Below, one piece after another: positions 24,367 to 36,800 of a DNA stretch of 64,000 nt. The notes under the pieces were generated by a model that was given only the letters and a program-made list of their open reading frames with translations, was not told the origin of the DNA and made no database searches. Origin of the DNA: Euonymus europaeus (lineage: Eukaryota; Streptophyta; Magnoliopsida; Celastrales; Celastraceae). Numbering within the stretch: the first letter of the stretch is position 1; each line of letters begins with the position of its first letter. The DNA lies in assembly GCA_963580455.1 (NCBI GenBank), contig OY756968.1, forward strand, positions 15,841,996 to 15,905,995, written 5' to 3'. The translations under genes and the position numbers were made by a program.

Positions 24367-24463
24367 GGGTTAGGTTGGCGTGTGGTGAGGTCCTTAGTGA
24401 CGTGGCACATGCCTAAAGTGGCGCTCCCGGCTCAGTGCGTGAATTTCGGGTCGGGGCGCCACA

Positions 24464-24468
24464 AGCTT
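24464..24468. repeat. Target-site duplication, right (AGCTT)
   Basis: AGCTT directly follows the CA end of the LTR and continues into CCTAGATTATTTCGATTCC, the normal satellite sequence after the HindIII site. A 5-bp duplication is standard for plant LTR retrotransposon integrases. Confidence 0.93.
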
Positions 24469-26311
24469 CCTAGATTATTTCGATTCCAAAACACCAACTT
24501 TCTATGACAAATGGAAAAAACCGTTAAAAGCTCCTCCATAGAGAGAGTTGAGCAACTTCAGACCATCAAAGTTGCTTGGCGTGCAGTTTTTATTGAAAGA
24601 AATGTCAAATTTTATGAGTATAAGCTTGCTAGATTGTTTCGATCCCAAAAGACTAACTTTCTATGAAAAATGCATAAGACCGCTAAAATCTCCTTCATAA
24701 AGAGGTTTGCGCAAATTCGAACCATCAAAGTTGATCGTTATACAACTTTTATTGTTCTTCTATGTCAAATTTTTTTGAGTATAAGCTTCCTAGATTATTT
24801 CGATGCCAAAACACCAACTTTATATGACAAATGGACAAAACCGTTAAAAGCTCCTCCATAGAGAGAGTTGAGCAAATTTGAACTATCAAAGTTGCTCGGT
24901 GTACACCTTTTATTGTTCTTCTATGTCAACTTTTTCTAGTATAAGCTTCCTAGATTATTTCGATGCCAAAACAACATCTTTCTATGACAAATGCACAAAA
25001 CCATTAAAAGCTCCTCCATAGAGAGAGTTGCGCAAATTCGAACCATCAAAGTTGCTCGGTGTACACCTATTATTGTTCTTCTATGTCAAATTTTTCGAGT
25101 TAAGCTTCCTAGATTATTTCGATGACAAACACCAACTTTCTACGACAAATGGAAAAACCGTTAAAAGCTCCTTCATAGAAAGAGTTGAGCAACTTCGGAC
25201 TGTCAAAGTTGCTTAGCGTACCTCTTTTATTTTTCTTCTATGTCAAATTTTCTGTGTTTATGCTTTCAAGATTATTTCGATGCCAAAACACCAGCTTTTT
25301 ATGAAAAATGCACAAAACCATTAAAAGCTCCTCCATTGAGAGAGTTGAGCAACTTCGGACCATCAAAGTTGCTCGGTGTACACTTTTTATTGTTCTTCTA
25401 TGTCAAATTTTACGAGTATAAGCTTCCTAGATTATTTCGATGCCTAAACAGTAACTTTCTATGACAAATCAAAATAACCATTAAAAGCACCTCCATAGAG
25501 AGAGTTGAGCAAATACAAACCATCGAAGTTGCTCGGTGTTCATTTTTTATTGTTCCTCTATGTCAAATTTTATAGTACAAGCTTCCAAGATTATTTCGAT
25601 ACCAAAACGCCAACTTTCTATGACAAATGGACAAAACCATTAAAAGCTCCTCCATAGAGAGAGTTGAGTAACTTCGGACCATCAAAGCTGGTCGGTGTAC
25701 ACTTTTTATTGTTTCTCTATGTCAATTTTTTTGCGTATAAACTTCCTAGACTATTTCGATGCCAAAACACGAACTTTCTATGACAATTGAACAAAACCGT
25801 TAAAAGCTCCTCCATGGAAAGAGTTGAGCAACTTTGGGCCACGAAAGTTCCTCTGTGTACAGTTTTATTGTTCTTCTATGTGAAATTTTATGAGTATATG
25901 CTTCCTAGATTATTTCGATGCGAAAACACCAACTTTCTATGAGAAATGGACAAAACCGTTAAAATCACTTCCAAAGAGAGAGTTGAGAAACCTCGGACCG
26001 TCAACGTTGCTCTGTGTAAACTTTTTATTGTTCTTCTATGTCAAATTTTTTGCGTATAAGCTTCCTAGATTATTTCGATTCCAAAACACCAACTTTCTAT
26101 GACAAATGGAAAAAACCGTTAAAAGCTCCTCCATAGAGAGAGTTGAGCAACTTCGGACCATCAAAGTTGCTTGGCGTGCAGTTTTTATTGAAAGAAATGT
26201 CAAATTTTATGAGTATAAGCTTGCTAGATTGTTTCGATCCCAAAAGACTAAGTTTCTATGAAAAATGCATAAGACCGCTAAAATCTCCTTCATAAAGAGG
26301 TTTGCGCAAAT

Positions 26312-29300
26312 TCGAACCATCAAAATTGATCGCTATACAACTTTTATTGTTCTTCTATGTCAAATTTTTTGCGTATAAGCTTCCTAGATTATTTCGATTC
26401 CAAAACACCAACTTTCTATGACAAATGGACAAAACCGTTAAATACTCCTCCATAGAGAGAGTTGCGCAAATTCGAACCATCAAAGTTGCTCGGTGTACAC
26501 CTTTTATTGTTCTTCTATGTCAACTTTTTCGAGTATAAGCTTCTTAGATTATTCCAATGACAAAACACCAACTTTCTATGACAAATGTACAAATTTGTGA
26601 AAAGCTCCTCCATGGAAAGAGTTGCGCAACTTCGGACCATCAAAGTTGCTCGGTGTACACCTTTTATTGTTCTTCTACGTCAAATTTTTCGACTATAAGC
26701 TTCCTAGATTATTTCGATGCCAAAACTCCAACTTTCTATGACAAATAGACAAAACCGTTAAAAGTACCTCATAGAAAGAGTTGAGCAACTTCGGACAGTC
26801 AAAGTTGCTCGGTGTACACTTTTTATGGAAAGAAATGTCAAATTTTATGAGTATAAGCTTGCTAGATTGTTTCGATCCCAAAAGACTAACTTTCTATGAA
26901 AAATGCACAAGACCGCTAAAAGCTCCTCCATAAAGAGGTTTGCGCAAATTCGAACCATCAAATTTGATCGCTATACACCTTTTATTGTTCTTCTATGTCA
27001 AATTTTTCGAGTATAAGCTTCCTAGATTATTTCGATGCCAAAACACCAACTTTCTATGACAAATGGACAAAACCGTTAAAAGCTCCTCCATAGAGAGAGT
27101 TGAGCAACTTCGGACCATCAAAGTTGCTCGGTGTACACCTTTTATTGTTCTTCTACGTCAAATTTTTCGACTATAAGCTTCCTAGATTATTTCGATGCCA
27201 AAACTCCAACTTTCTATGACAAATAGACAAAACCGTTAAAAGTACCTCATAGAAAGAGTTGAGCAACTTCGGACAGTCAAAGTTGCTCGGTGTACACTTT
27301 TTATGGAAAGAAATGTCAAATTTTATGAGTATAAGCTTGCTAGATTGTTTCGATCCCAAAAGACTAACTTTCTATGAAAAATGCACAAGACCGCTAAAAG
27401 CTCCTCCATAAAGAGGTTTGCGCAAATTCGAACCATCTAAGTTGATCGCTACACACCTTTTATTGTTCTTCTATGTCAAATTTTTCGAGTATAAGCTTCT
27501 TAGATTATTTCGATGCCAAAACACCAACTTTATATGACAAATGGAAAAAACCGTTAAAAGCTCCTCCATAGAGATAGTTGCGCAAATTTGAACTATCAAA
27601 GTTGCTCGGTGTACACCTTTTATTGTTCTTCTATGTGAAATTTTTTGAGTAGAAGCTTCATAGATTATTTCGATGCCAGAACACCAACTTTCTACGACAA
27701 ATGTACAAATTTGTTAAAAGCTCCTCCATGGAGAGAGTTGCGCAAATTCGAACCATCAAAGTTGATCGCTATACAACTTTTATTGTTCTTCTATGTCAAA
27801 TTTTTTGCGTATAAGCTTCCTAGATTATTTCGATTCCAAAACACCAACTTTCTATGACAAATGGACAAAACCGTTAAATGCTCCTCCATAGAGAGAGTTG
27901 CGCAAATTCGAACCATCAAAGTTGCTCGGTGTACACCTTTTATTGTTCTTCTATGTCAACTTTTTCGAGTATAAGCTTCCTAGATTATTTCGATGCCAAA
28001 ACACCAACTTTCTATGACAAATGTACAAATTTGTTAAAAGCTCCTCCATGGAGAGAGTTGCGCAACATCGGACTATCAAAGTTGCTCAGTGTACACCTTT
28101 TATTGTTCTTCTACGTCAAATTTTTCGACTATAAGCTTCCTAGATTATTTCGATGCCAAAACTCCAACTTTCTATGACAAATAGACAAAACCGTTAAAAG
28201 TACCTCATAGAAAGAGTTGAGCAACTTCGGACAGTCAAAGTTGCTCGGTGTACACTTTTTATGGAAAGAAATGTCAAATTTCATGAGTATAAGCTTGCTA
28301 GATTGTTTCGATCCCAAAAGACTAACTTTCTATGAAAAATGCACAAGACCGCTAAAAGCTCCTCCATAAAGAGGTTTGCGCAAATTCGAACCATCAAAGT
28401 TGATCGCTATACACCTTTTATTGTTATTCTATGTCAAATTTTTCGAGTATAAGCTTCCTAGATTATTTCGATGCCAAAACACCAACTTTCTATGACAAAT
28501 GGACAAAACCGTTAAAAGCTCCTCCATAGAGAGAGTTGGGCAACTTCGTACCATCAAAGTTGCTCGGTGTACACCTTTTATTGTTCATCTATGTAAAATT
28601 TTTCGACTATAAGCTTCCTAGATTATTTCGATGCCAAAACTCCAACTTTCTATGACAAATAGACAAAACTGTTAAAAGTACCTCATAGAAAGAGTTGAGC
28701 AACTTCGGACAGTCAAAGTTGCTCGGTGTACACTTTTTATGGAAAGATATGTCAAATTTTATGAGTATAAGCTTGCTAGATTGTTTCGATCCCAAAAGAC
28801 TAACTTTCTATGAAAAATGCACAAGACCGCTAAAAGCTCCTCCATAAAGAGGTTTGCGCAAATTCGAACCATCAAAGTTGATCGCTATACACCTTTTATT
28901 GTTCTTCTATGTCAAATTTTTCGAGTATAAGCTTCTTAGATTATTTCGATGCCAAAACACCAACTTTATATGACAAATGGAAAAAACCGTTAAAAGCTCC
29001 TCCATAGAGAGAGTTGCGCAAATTTGAACTATCAAAGTTGCTCGGTGTACACCTTTTATTGTTCTTCTATTTGAAATTTTTTGAGTAGAAGCTTCATAGA
29101 TTATTTCGATGCCAGAACACCACCTTTCTACGACAAATGTACAAATTTGTTAAAAGCTCCTCCATGGAGAGAGTTGCGCAAATTCGAACCATCAAAGTTG
29201 ATCGCTATACAACTTTTATTGTTCTTCTATGTCAAATTTTTTGCGCATAAGCTTCCTAGATTATTTCGATTCCAAAACACCAACTTTCTATGACAAATGG

Positions 29301-30632
29301 ACAAAACCGTTAAATGCTCCTCCATAGAGAGAGTTGCGCAAATTCGAACCATCAAAGTTGCTCGGTGTACACCTTTTATTGTTCTTCTATGTCAACTTTT
29401 TCGAGTATAAGCTTCCTAGATTATTTCGATGCCAAAACACCAACTTTCTATGACAAATGTACAAATTTGTTAAAAGCTCCTCCATGGAGAGAGTTGCGCA
29501 ACTTCGGACCATCAAAGTTGCTCGGTGTACACCTTTTATTGTTCTTGTACGTCAAATTTTTCGACTATAAGCTTCCTAGATTATTTCGATGCCAAAACTC
29601 CAACTTTCTATGACAAATAGACAAAACCGTTAAAAGTACCTCATAGAAAGAGTTGAGCAACTTCGGACAGTCAAAGTTGCTCGGTGTACACTTTTTATGG
29701 AAAGAAATGTCAAATTTTATGAGTATAAGCTTGCTAGATTGTTTCGATCCCAAAAGACTAACTTTCTATGAAAAATGCACAAGACCGCTAAAAGCTCCTC
29801 CATAAAGAGGTTTGCGCAAATTCGAACCATCAAAGTTGATCGCTATACACCTTTTATTGTTCTTCTATGTCAAATTTTTCGAGTATAAGCTTCCTAGATT
29901 ATTTCGATGCCAAAACACCAACTTTCTATGACAAATGGACAAAACCGTTAAAAGCTCCTCCATAGAGAGAGTTGAGCGACTTCGGACCATCAAAGTTGCT
30001 CGGTGTACACCTTTTATTGTTCTTTAATGTCAAATTTTTCGACTATAAGCTTGCTAGATTATTTCGATGCCAAAACTCCAACTTTCTATGACAAATAGAC
30101 AAAACCGTTAAAAGTACCTCATAGAAAGAGTTGAGCAACTTCGGACAGTCAAAGTTGCTCGGTGTACACTTTTTATGGAAAGAAATGTCAAATTTTATGA
30201 GTATAAGCTTGCTAGATTGTTTCGATCCCAAAAGACTAACTTTCTATGAAAAATGCACAAGACCGCTAAAAGCTCCTCCATAAAGAGGTTTGCGCAAATT
30301 CGAACCATCAAAGTTGATCGCTAAACACCTTTTATTGTTCTTCTATGTCAAATTTTTCGAGTATAAGCTTCCTAGATTATTTCGATGCCAAAACACCAAC
30401 TTTATATGACAAATGGACAAAACCGTTAAAAGCTCCTCCATAGAGAGAGTTGCGCAAATTTGAACAATCAAAGTTGCTCGGTGTACACCTTTTATTGTTC
30501 TTCTATGTGAAATTTTTCGAGTAGAAGCTTCATAGATTATTTCGATGCCAAAACACCAACTTTCTACGACAAATGTACAAATTTGTTAAAAGCTCCTCCA
30601 TGGAGAGAGTTGCGCAAATTCGAACCATCAAA
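26312..30632 (+). repeat. 9-monomer sub-HOR (1,436 bp), three copies
   Basis: The same markers as in the 17.1-20.0 kb block recur at 26,693/27,171, 28,129/28,607 and 29,565/30,043. Each pair is 478 bp apart and successive pairs are 1,436 bp apart. Left-edge offset to the first block is 9,226; right-edge offset is 10,662, which is exactly one extra 1,436-bp unit. The last copy overlaps the start of the 3.9-kb HOR. Confidence 0.87.
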
Positions 30633-33600
30633 ATTTCTCGGTGTACACCTTTTAACGTTCTTCTATGTCAAATTTTACGAGTATAAGCTTCCTAGATTAT
30701 TTTGATGCCAAAACACCAATTTTCTATGGCAAATTCACGAAACCGTTATAAGCTCCTCCGCAGAGAGAGTTGAGCAACTTCGGACCATCAAAGTTGCTCG
30801 GTGTACACTTTTTATTGTTCTTCTATGTCAACTTTTACGAGTATAAGCTTTCTAGATTATTTCGATGCCAACACACCAACTTTCTATGACAAATTGAAAT
30901 AACCATTAAAAGGTCCTCCATGGAGAGAGTTGAGCAAATTCGAACCATCAAAGTTGCTCGGTGACCCGTTTTATTGTTCCTCTATGTCAAATTATTTGAG
31001 TATAAGCTTCCTAAATTATTTTGATACCAAAACGCCAACTTTCCATGACAAATGGACTGAACCGTTAAAAACACCTCCATAGAAAGAGTTGAGTAACTTC
31101 GGACCATCAAAGTTGGTCGGTGTACACTTTTTATTGTTCTTCTTTGTCAAATTTTTTGCGTATAAACTTCTTAGATTATTTCGATGCCAAAACATGAACT
31201 TTCTATGACAAATGAACAAAACCGTTAAAAGCTCCTCCATAGAAAGAGTTGAGAAACTTCGGACCGTAAAAGTTGCTCTGTGTACACTTTTTATTGTTCT
31301 TCTATGTGAAATTCTATGAGTATATGCTTCCTAGATTATTTCGATGCAAAAACACCAACTTTCTACGAGAAATGGATAAAACCGTTAAAAGCTCCTCCAA
31401 AGAGAGAGTTGAGCAACCTCGGACCGTAAAAGTTGCTCTGCGTACACTTTTTATTGTTCTTGTATGTCAAATTTTTTGCGTATAAGCTTCCTAGATTATT
31501 TCGATTTGAGAACACCCACTTTCTATGACAAATGAACAAAACCGTTAAAAGCTGCTCCATAGAGAGAGTTGAGCAACTTTGGACCATCAATGTTGCTCGG
31601 TGTACACCAATTATTGTTATTCTGTGTCAAATTTTTCGAGTATAGGCTTCCTAGATTTTTTCGATGCCAAAACACCAACTTTCTATGACAAAAGGACAAA
31701 ACCTTTAAAAGTACGTCCATAGAGAGAGTTGAGCAACTTCAAACCGTCGATGTTTCTCGGTGTACACTTTTTATTGAAAGAAATGTCAAATTTTATGAGT
31801 ATAAGCTTCCTAGATTATTTCAATCCCAAAACACTAACTTTCTATAAAAATTCACAAAATCGTTAAAAGTTCCTCCATAGAGAGAGTTGCGCAAATTCGA
31901 ACCATCAAAGTTGCTCGATGTACACCTTTTATTGTTCTTCTATGTCAAATTTTTCGACTTAAGCTTCCTAGATTATTTCGATGACAAAACACCAACTTTC
32001 TATGACAAATGGAAAAAACCGTTAAAAGCTCCTTCATAGAGGGAGTTGAGCAACTTTGGAACGTCAAAGTTGTGTAGTGTACCTCTTTTATTGTTCTTCT
32101 ATGTCAAATTTCGTGTGTTTATGCTTTCAAGATTATTTCGATGCCAAAACACCAGCTTTTTATGAAAAATGCACAAAACCGTTAAAAGCTCCTCCATTGA
32201 GAGAGTTGAGCAACTTCGGCCCATCAAAGTTGCTCGGTGTACACTTTTTATTGTTCTTCTATGTCAAATTTTACGAGATGGTGATTCTGAGATGGTGATT
32301 CTTTTCTCCTTCAACCTTCCAAAATATAAACTCAATCATCAAACGCCAAAGTAGTAATAACTACAAAAGAGATTCATATAAGTTTCCTAGATTATTTTGT
32401 TGCCTAAACAACAACTTTTTATGACAAATCAAAATAACCATTAAAAGCTCCTCCATAGAGAGAGTTGAGCAAATACGAACCATCAAAGTTGCTCGGTATA
32501 CACTTTTTATTGTTCCTCTATGTAAAATTTTATAGTATAAGCTTCAAAGATTATTTCAATACCAAAACGCCAACTTTCTATGACATATGGACAAAACCAT
32601 TAAAAGCTCCTCCATAGAGAGAGTTGAGTAACTTTGAACCATCAAAGTTGGTCGGTGTACACTTTTTATTGTTTCTCTATGTCAAATTTTTTGCGTATAA
32701 ACTTCCTAGACTATTTCGATGCCAAAACACGAACTTTCTATGACAAATGAACAAAACCGTTAAAAGCTCCTCCATGGAAAGAGTTGAGCAACTTCGAGCC
32801 ACCAAAGTTGCTCTGTGTGAAGTTTTTATTGTTCTTCTATGTGAAATTTTATGAGTATATGCTTCCTAGATTATTTCGATGCGAAAACACCAACTTTATA
32901 TGACAAATGGAATAAACCGTTAAAAGCTCCTCCATAGAGAGAGTTGTGCAAATTTGAACTATCAAAGTTGCTCGGTGTACACCTTTTATTGTTCTTCTAT
33001 GTGAAATTTTTCGAGTAGAAGCTTCATAGATTATTTCGATGCCAAAACACCAACTTTCTACGACAAATGTAAAAATTTGTTAAAAGCTCCTCCATTGAGA
33101 GAGTTGTGCAAATTCGAACAATCAAAGTTTCTCGGTGTACACCTTTTATCGTTCTTCTATGTCAAATTTTACGAGTATAAGCTTCCTAGATTATTTTGAT
33201 GCCAAAACACCAATTTTCTATGGAAAATTAACGAAACCGTTACAAGCTCCTCCACAGAGAGAGTTGAGCAACTTCGGACCATCAAAGTTGCTCGGTGTAC
33301 ACTTTTTATTGTTCTTCTATGTCAACTTTTACGAGTATAAGCTTTCTAGATTATTTCGATGCCAACACACCAACTTTCTATGACAAATCGAAATAACCAT
33401 TAAAAGCTCCTCCATGGAGAGAGTTGAGCAAATTCGAACCATCAAAGTTGCTCGGTGACTCGTTTTATTGTTCCTCTATGTCAAATTATTTGAGTATAAG
33501 CTTCCTAGATTATTTCGATACCAAAACGCCAACTTTCCATGACAAATGGACAGAACCGTTAAAAACTCCTCCATAGAGAGAGTTGAGTAACTTCGGACCA

Positions 33601-33820
33601 TCAAAGTTGGTCGGTGTACACTTTTTATTGTTCTTCTTTGTCAAATTTTTTGCGTATAAACTTCTTAGATTATTTCGATGCCAAAACACAAACTTTCTAT
33701 GACAAATGAACAAAACCGTTAAAGGCTCCTCCATAGAAAGAGTTGTGAAACTTCGGACCATCAAAGTTGCTCTGTATACACTTTTTATTGTTCTTCTGTG
33801 TGAAATTCTATGAGTATATG
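29890..33820 (+). repeat. 24-monomer HOR unit 1, long form (3,931 bp)
   Basis: First unit of the 3.9-kb higher-order array; marker monomers recur 3,931 bp downstream (30,043 with 33,974; 30,642 with 34,572/3). Length is 24 monomers (about 3,832 bp) plus a 99-bp insertion at 32,278. The junction at 32,884-32,897 joins a monomer of the GATGCGAAAACACC type to one of the CAACTTTATATGAC type. The 9-monomer spacing is also embedded inside the unit (33,135 with 34,572). This is the first and somewhat diverged unit, with unique changes such as TTTTAACGTTC near 30,650. Confidence 0.85.
32278..32376. other. 99-bp non-satellite insertion, copy 1
   Basis: Foreign sequence between ACGAG and TATAAGTTTCC of a monomer; the uninterrupted version is seen at 21,600-21,620 and 40,139. 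It begins ATGGTGATTCT and ends AAAGAGATTCA. GAGATGGTGATTCT occurs twice in tandem at 32,275-32,302, the first copy using the last three satellite bases. No clear target-site duplication or terminal inverted repeat is visible. Its origin is unknown: it may be repair filler DNA or a transposon fragment. Confidence 0.9.
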
Positions 33821-36800
33821 CTTCCTAGATTATTTCGATGCCAAAACACCAACTTTCTATGACAAATGGACAAAACCGTTAAAAGCTCCTCCATAGAGAG
33901 AGTTGAGCAACTTCGGACCATCAAAGTTGCTCGGTGTACACCTTTTATTGTTCTTCTATGTCAAATTTTTCGACTATAAGCTTGCTAGATTATTTCGATG
34001 CCAAAACTCCAACTTTCTATGACAAATAGACAAAACCGTTAAAAGTACCTCATAGAAAGAGTTGAGCAACTTCGGACAGTCAAAGTTGCTCGGTGTACAC
34101 TTTTTATGGAAAGAAATGTCAAATTTTATGAGTATAAGATTGCTAGATTGTTTCGATCCCAAAAGACTAACTTTCTATGAAAAATGCACAAGACCGCTAA
34201 AAGCTCCTCCATAAAGAGGTTTGCGCAAATTCGAACCATCAAAGTTGATCGCTAAACACCTTTTATTGTTCTTCTATGTCAAATTTTTCGAGTATAAGCT
34301 TCCTAGATTATTTCGATGCCAAAACACCAACTTTATATGACAAATGGACAAAACCGTTAAAAGCTCCTCCATAGAGAGAGTTGCGCAAATTTGAACAATC
34401 AAAGTTGCTCGGTGTACACCTTTTATTGTTTTTCTATGTGAAATTTTTCGAGTAGAAGCTTCATAGATTATTTCGATGCCAAAACACCAACTTTCTACGA
34501 CAAATGTACAAATTTGTTAAAAGCTCCTCCATAGAGAGAGTTGCGCAAATTCGAACCATCAAAGTTTCTCGGTGTACACCTTTTATCGTTCTTCTATGTC
34601 AAATTTTACGAGTATAAGCTTCCTAGATTATTTTGATGCCAAAACACCAATTTTCTATGGCAAATTCACGAAACCGTTACAAGCTCCTCCGCAGAGAGAG
34701 TTGAGCAACTTCGGACCATCAAAGTTGCTCGGTGTACACTTTTTATTGTTCTTCTATGTCAACTTTTACGAGTATAAGCTTTCTAGATTATTTCGATGCC
34801 AACACACCAACTTTCTATGACAAATTGAAATAACCATTAAAAGCTCCTCCATGGAGAGAGTTGAGCAAATTCGAACCATCAATGTTGCTCGGTGACCCGT
34901 TTTATTGTTCCTCTATGTCAAATTATTTGAGTATAAGCTTCCTAAATTATTTCGATACCAAAACGCCAACTTTCCATGACAAATGGACTGAACCGTTAAA
35001 AACACCTCCATAGAAAGAGTTGAGTAACTTCGGACCATCAAAGTTGGTCGGTGTACACTTTTTATTGTTCTTCTTTGTCGAATTTTTTGCGTATAAACTT
35101 CTTAGATTATTTCGATGCCAAAACATGAACTTTCTATGACAAATGAACAAAACCGTTAAAAGCTCCTCCATAGAAAGAGTTGAGAAACTTCGGACCGTCA
35201 AAGTTGCTCTGTGTACACTTTTTATTGTTCTTCTATGTGAAATTCTATGAGTATATGCTTCCTAGATTATTTCGATGCAAAAACACCAACTTTCTACGAG
35301 AAATGGATAAAACCGTTAAAAGCTCCTCCAAAGAGAGAGTTGAGCAACCTCAGACCGTCAACTTTGCTCTGCGTGCACTTTTTATTGTTCTTGTATGTCA
35401 AATTTTTTGCGTATAAGCTTCCTAGATTATTTCAATTCCAGAACACCCACTTTCTATGACAAATGAACAAAACCGTTAAAAGCTCCTCCATAGAGAGAGT
35501 TGAGCAACTTTGGACCCTCAATGTTGCTCGGTGTACACCTATTATTGTTATTCTGTGTCAAATTTTTCGAGTATAAGCTTCCTAGATTATTTCGATGCCA
35601 AAACACCAACTTTCTATGACAAATGGACAAAACCTTTAAAAGTACCTCCATAGAGAGAGTTGAGCAACTTCGAACCGTCGATGTTTCTCGGTGTACACTT
35701 TTTATTGAAAGAAATGTCAAATTTTATGAGTATAAGCTTCCTAGATTATTTCAATCCCAAAACACTAACTTTCTATAAAAATTCACAAAATCGTTAAAAG
35801 TTCCTCCATAGAGAGAGTTGCGCAAATTCGAACCATCAAAGTTGCTCTATGTACACCTTTTATTGTTCTTCTATGTCAAATTTTTCGACTTAAGCTTCCT
35901 AGATTATTTCGATGACAAAACACCAACTTTCTATGACAAATGGAAAAAACCGTTAAAAGCTCCTTCATAGAGGGAGTTGAGCAACTTTGGAACGTCAAAG
36001 TTGTGTAGTGTACCTCTTTTATTGTTCGTCTATGTCAAATTTCGTGTGTTTATGCTTTCAAGATTATTTCGATGCCAAAACACCAGCTTTTTGTGAAAAA
36101 TGCACAAAACCGTTAAAAGCTCCTCCATTGAGAGAGTTGAGCAACTTCGGCCCATCAAAGTTGCTCGGTGTACACTTTTTATTGTTCTTCTATGTCAAAT
36201 TTTACGAGATGGTGATTCTGAGATGGTGATTCTTTTCTCCTTCAACCTTCCAAAATATAAACTCAATCGTCAAACGCCAAAGTAGTAATAACTACAAAAG
36301 AGATTCATATAAGTTTCCTAGATTATTTTGTTGCCTAAACAACAACTTTTTATGACAAATCAAAATAACCATTAAAAGCTCCTCCATAGAGAGAGTTGAG
36401 CAAATACGAACCATCAAAGTTGCTCGGTGTACACTTTTTATTGTTCCTCTATGTAAAATTTTATAGTATAAGCTTCAAAGATTATTTCGATACCAAAACG
36501 CCAACTTTCTATGACATATGGACAAAACCATTAAAAGCTCCTCCATAGAGAGAGTTGAGTAACTTTGAACCATCAAAGTTGGTCGGTGTACACTTTTTAT
36601 TGTTTCTCTATGTCAAATTTTTTGCGTATAAACTTCCTAGACTATTTCGATGCCAAAACACGAACTTTCTATGACAAATGAACAAAACCGTTAAAAGCTC
36701 CTCCATGGAAAGAGTTGAGCAACTTCGAGCCACCAAAGTTGCTCTGTGTGAAGTTTTTATTGTTCTTCTATGTGAAATTTTATGAGTATATGCTTCCTAG

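Larger units (their letters stand above)
22264..24463 (+). mobile_element. Solo LTR of a plant LTR retrotransposon (Ty3/gypsy-like)
   Basis: A 2,200-bp non-satellite block begins TGTGAGATCCTGACCC and ends GGGTCGGGGCGCCACA. It has the TG...CA ends of an LTR and an imperfect terminal inverted repeat (11 of 16 positions match). It is flanked by a perfect 5-bp duplication AGCTT, and the uninterrupted paralogous site is at 15,236-15,241. There are no long direct repeats at its ends, no primer-binding site, polypurine tract or gag/pol frame, so it is a solo LTR left by LTR-LTR recombination rather than a full element. Orientation is assigned from the GA-rich, leader-like segment near 22,750 and the CCCGACCC-type end sequence. 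Such long LTRs with this kind of terminus are typical of plant Ty3/gypsy elements (Tekay/Del-type is my guess, not certain). The 90- and 65-codon open frames inside match nothing I recognise. Confidence 0.88.
19242..29903 (+). repeat. 44-monomer HOR, copy beta (with LTR and extra 9-mer)
   Basis: Second copy of the 7-kb unit. Its length here is 10,662 bp, equal within 1 bp to 7,021 + 2,205 (solo LTR plus target duplication) + 1,436 (one additional 9-monomer sub-HOR). The next phase match is 19,381 to 30,043 and 19,980 to 30,642. The arithmetic supports one ancestral 44-monomer unit that was tandemly duplicated, after which one copy gained a retroelement and one sub-HOR copy. The order of those two events is not visible. 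Confidence 0.85.

Noticed and set aside
22264..24463. Full-length retrotransposon, or a captured host gene
   Set aside because: There are no paired LTRs, no primer-binding or polypurine sites and no polymerase motifs. The TG...CA ends with a single 2.2-kb body and a 5-bp duplication fit a solo LTR.
32278..32376. MITE or other complete small transposon
   Set aside because: No terminal inverted repeats or target duplication can be seen around the 99 bp, so I left it as an insertion of unknown origin.
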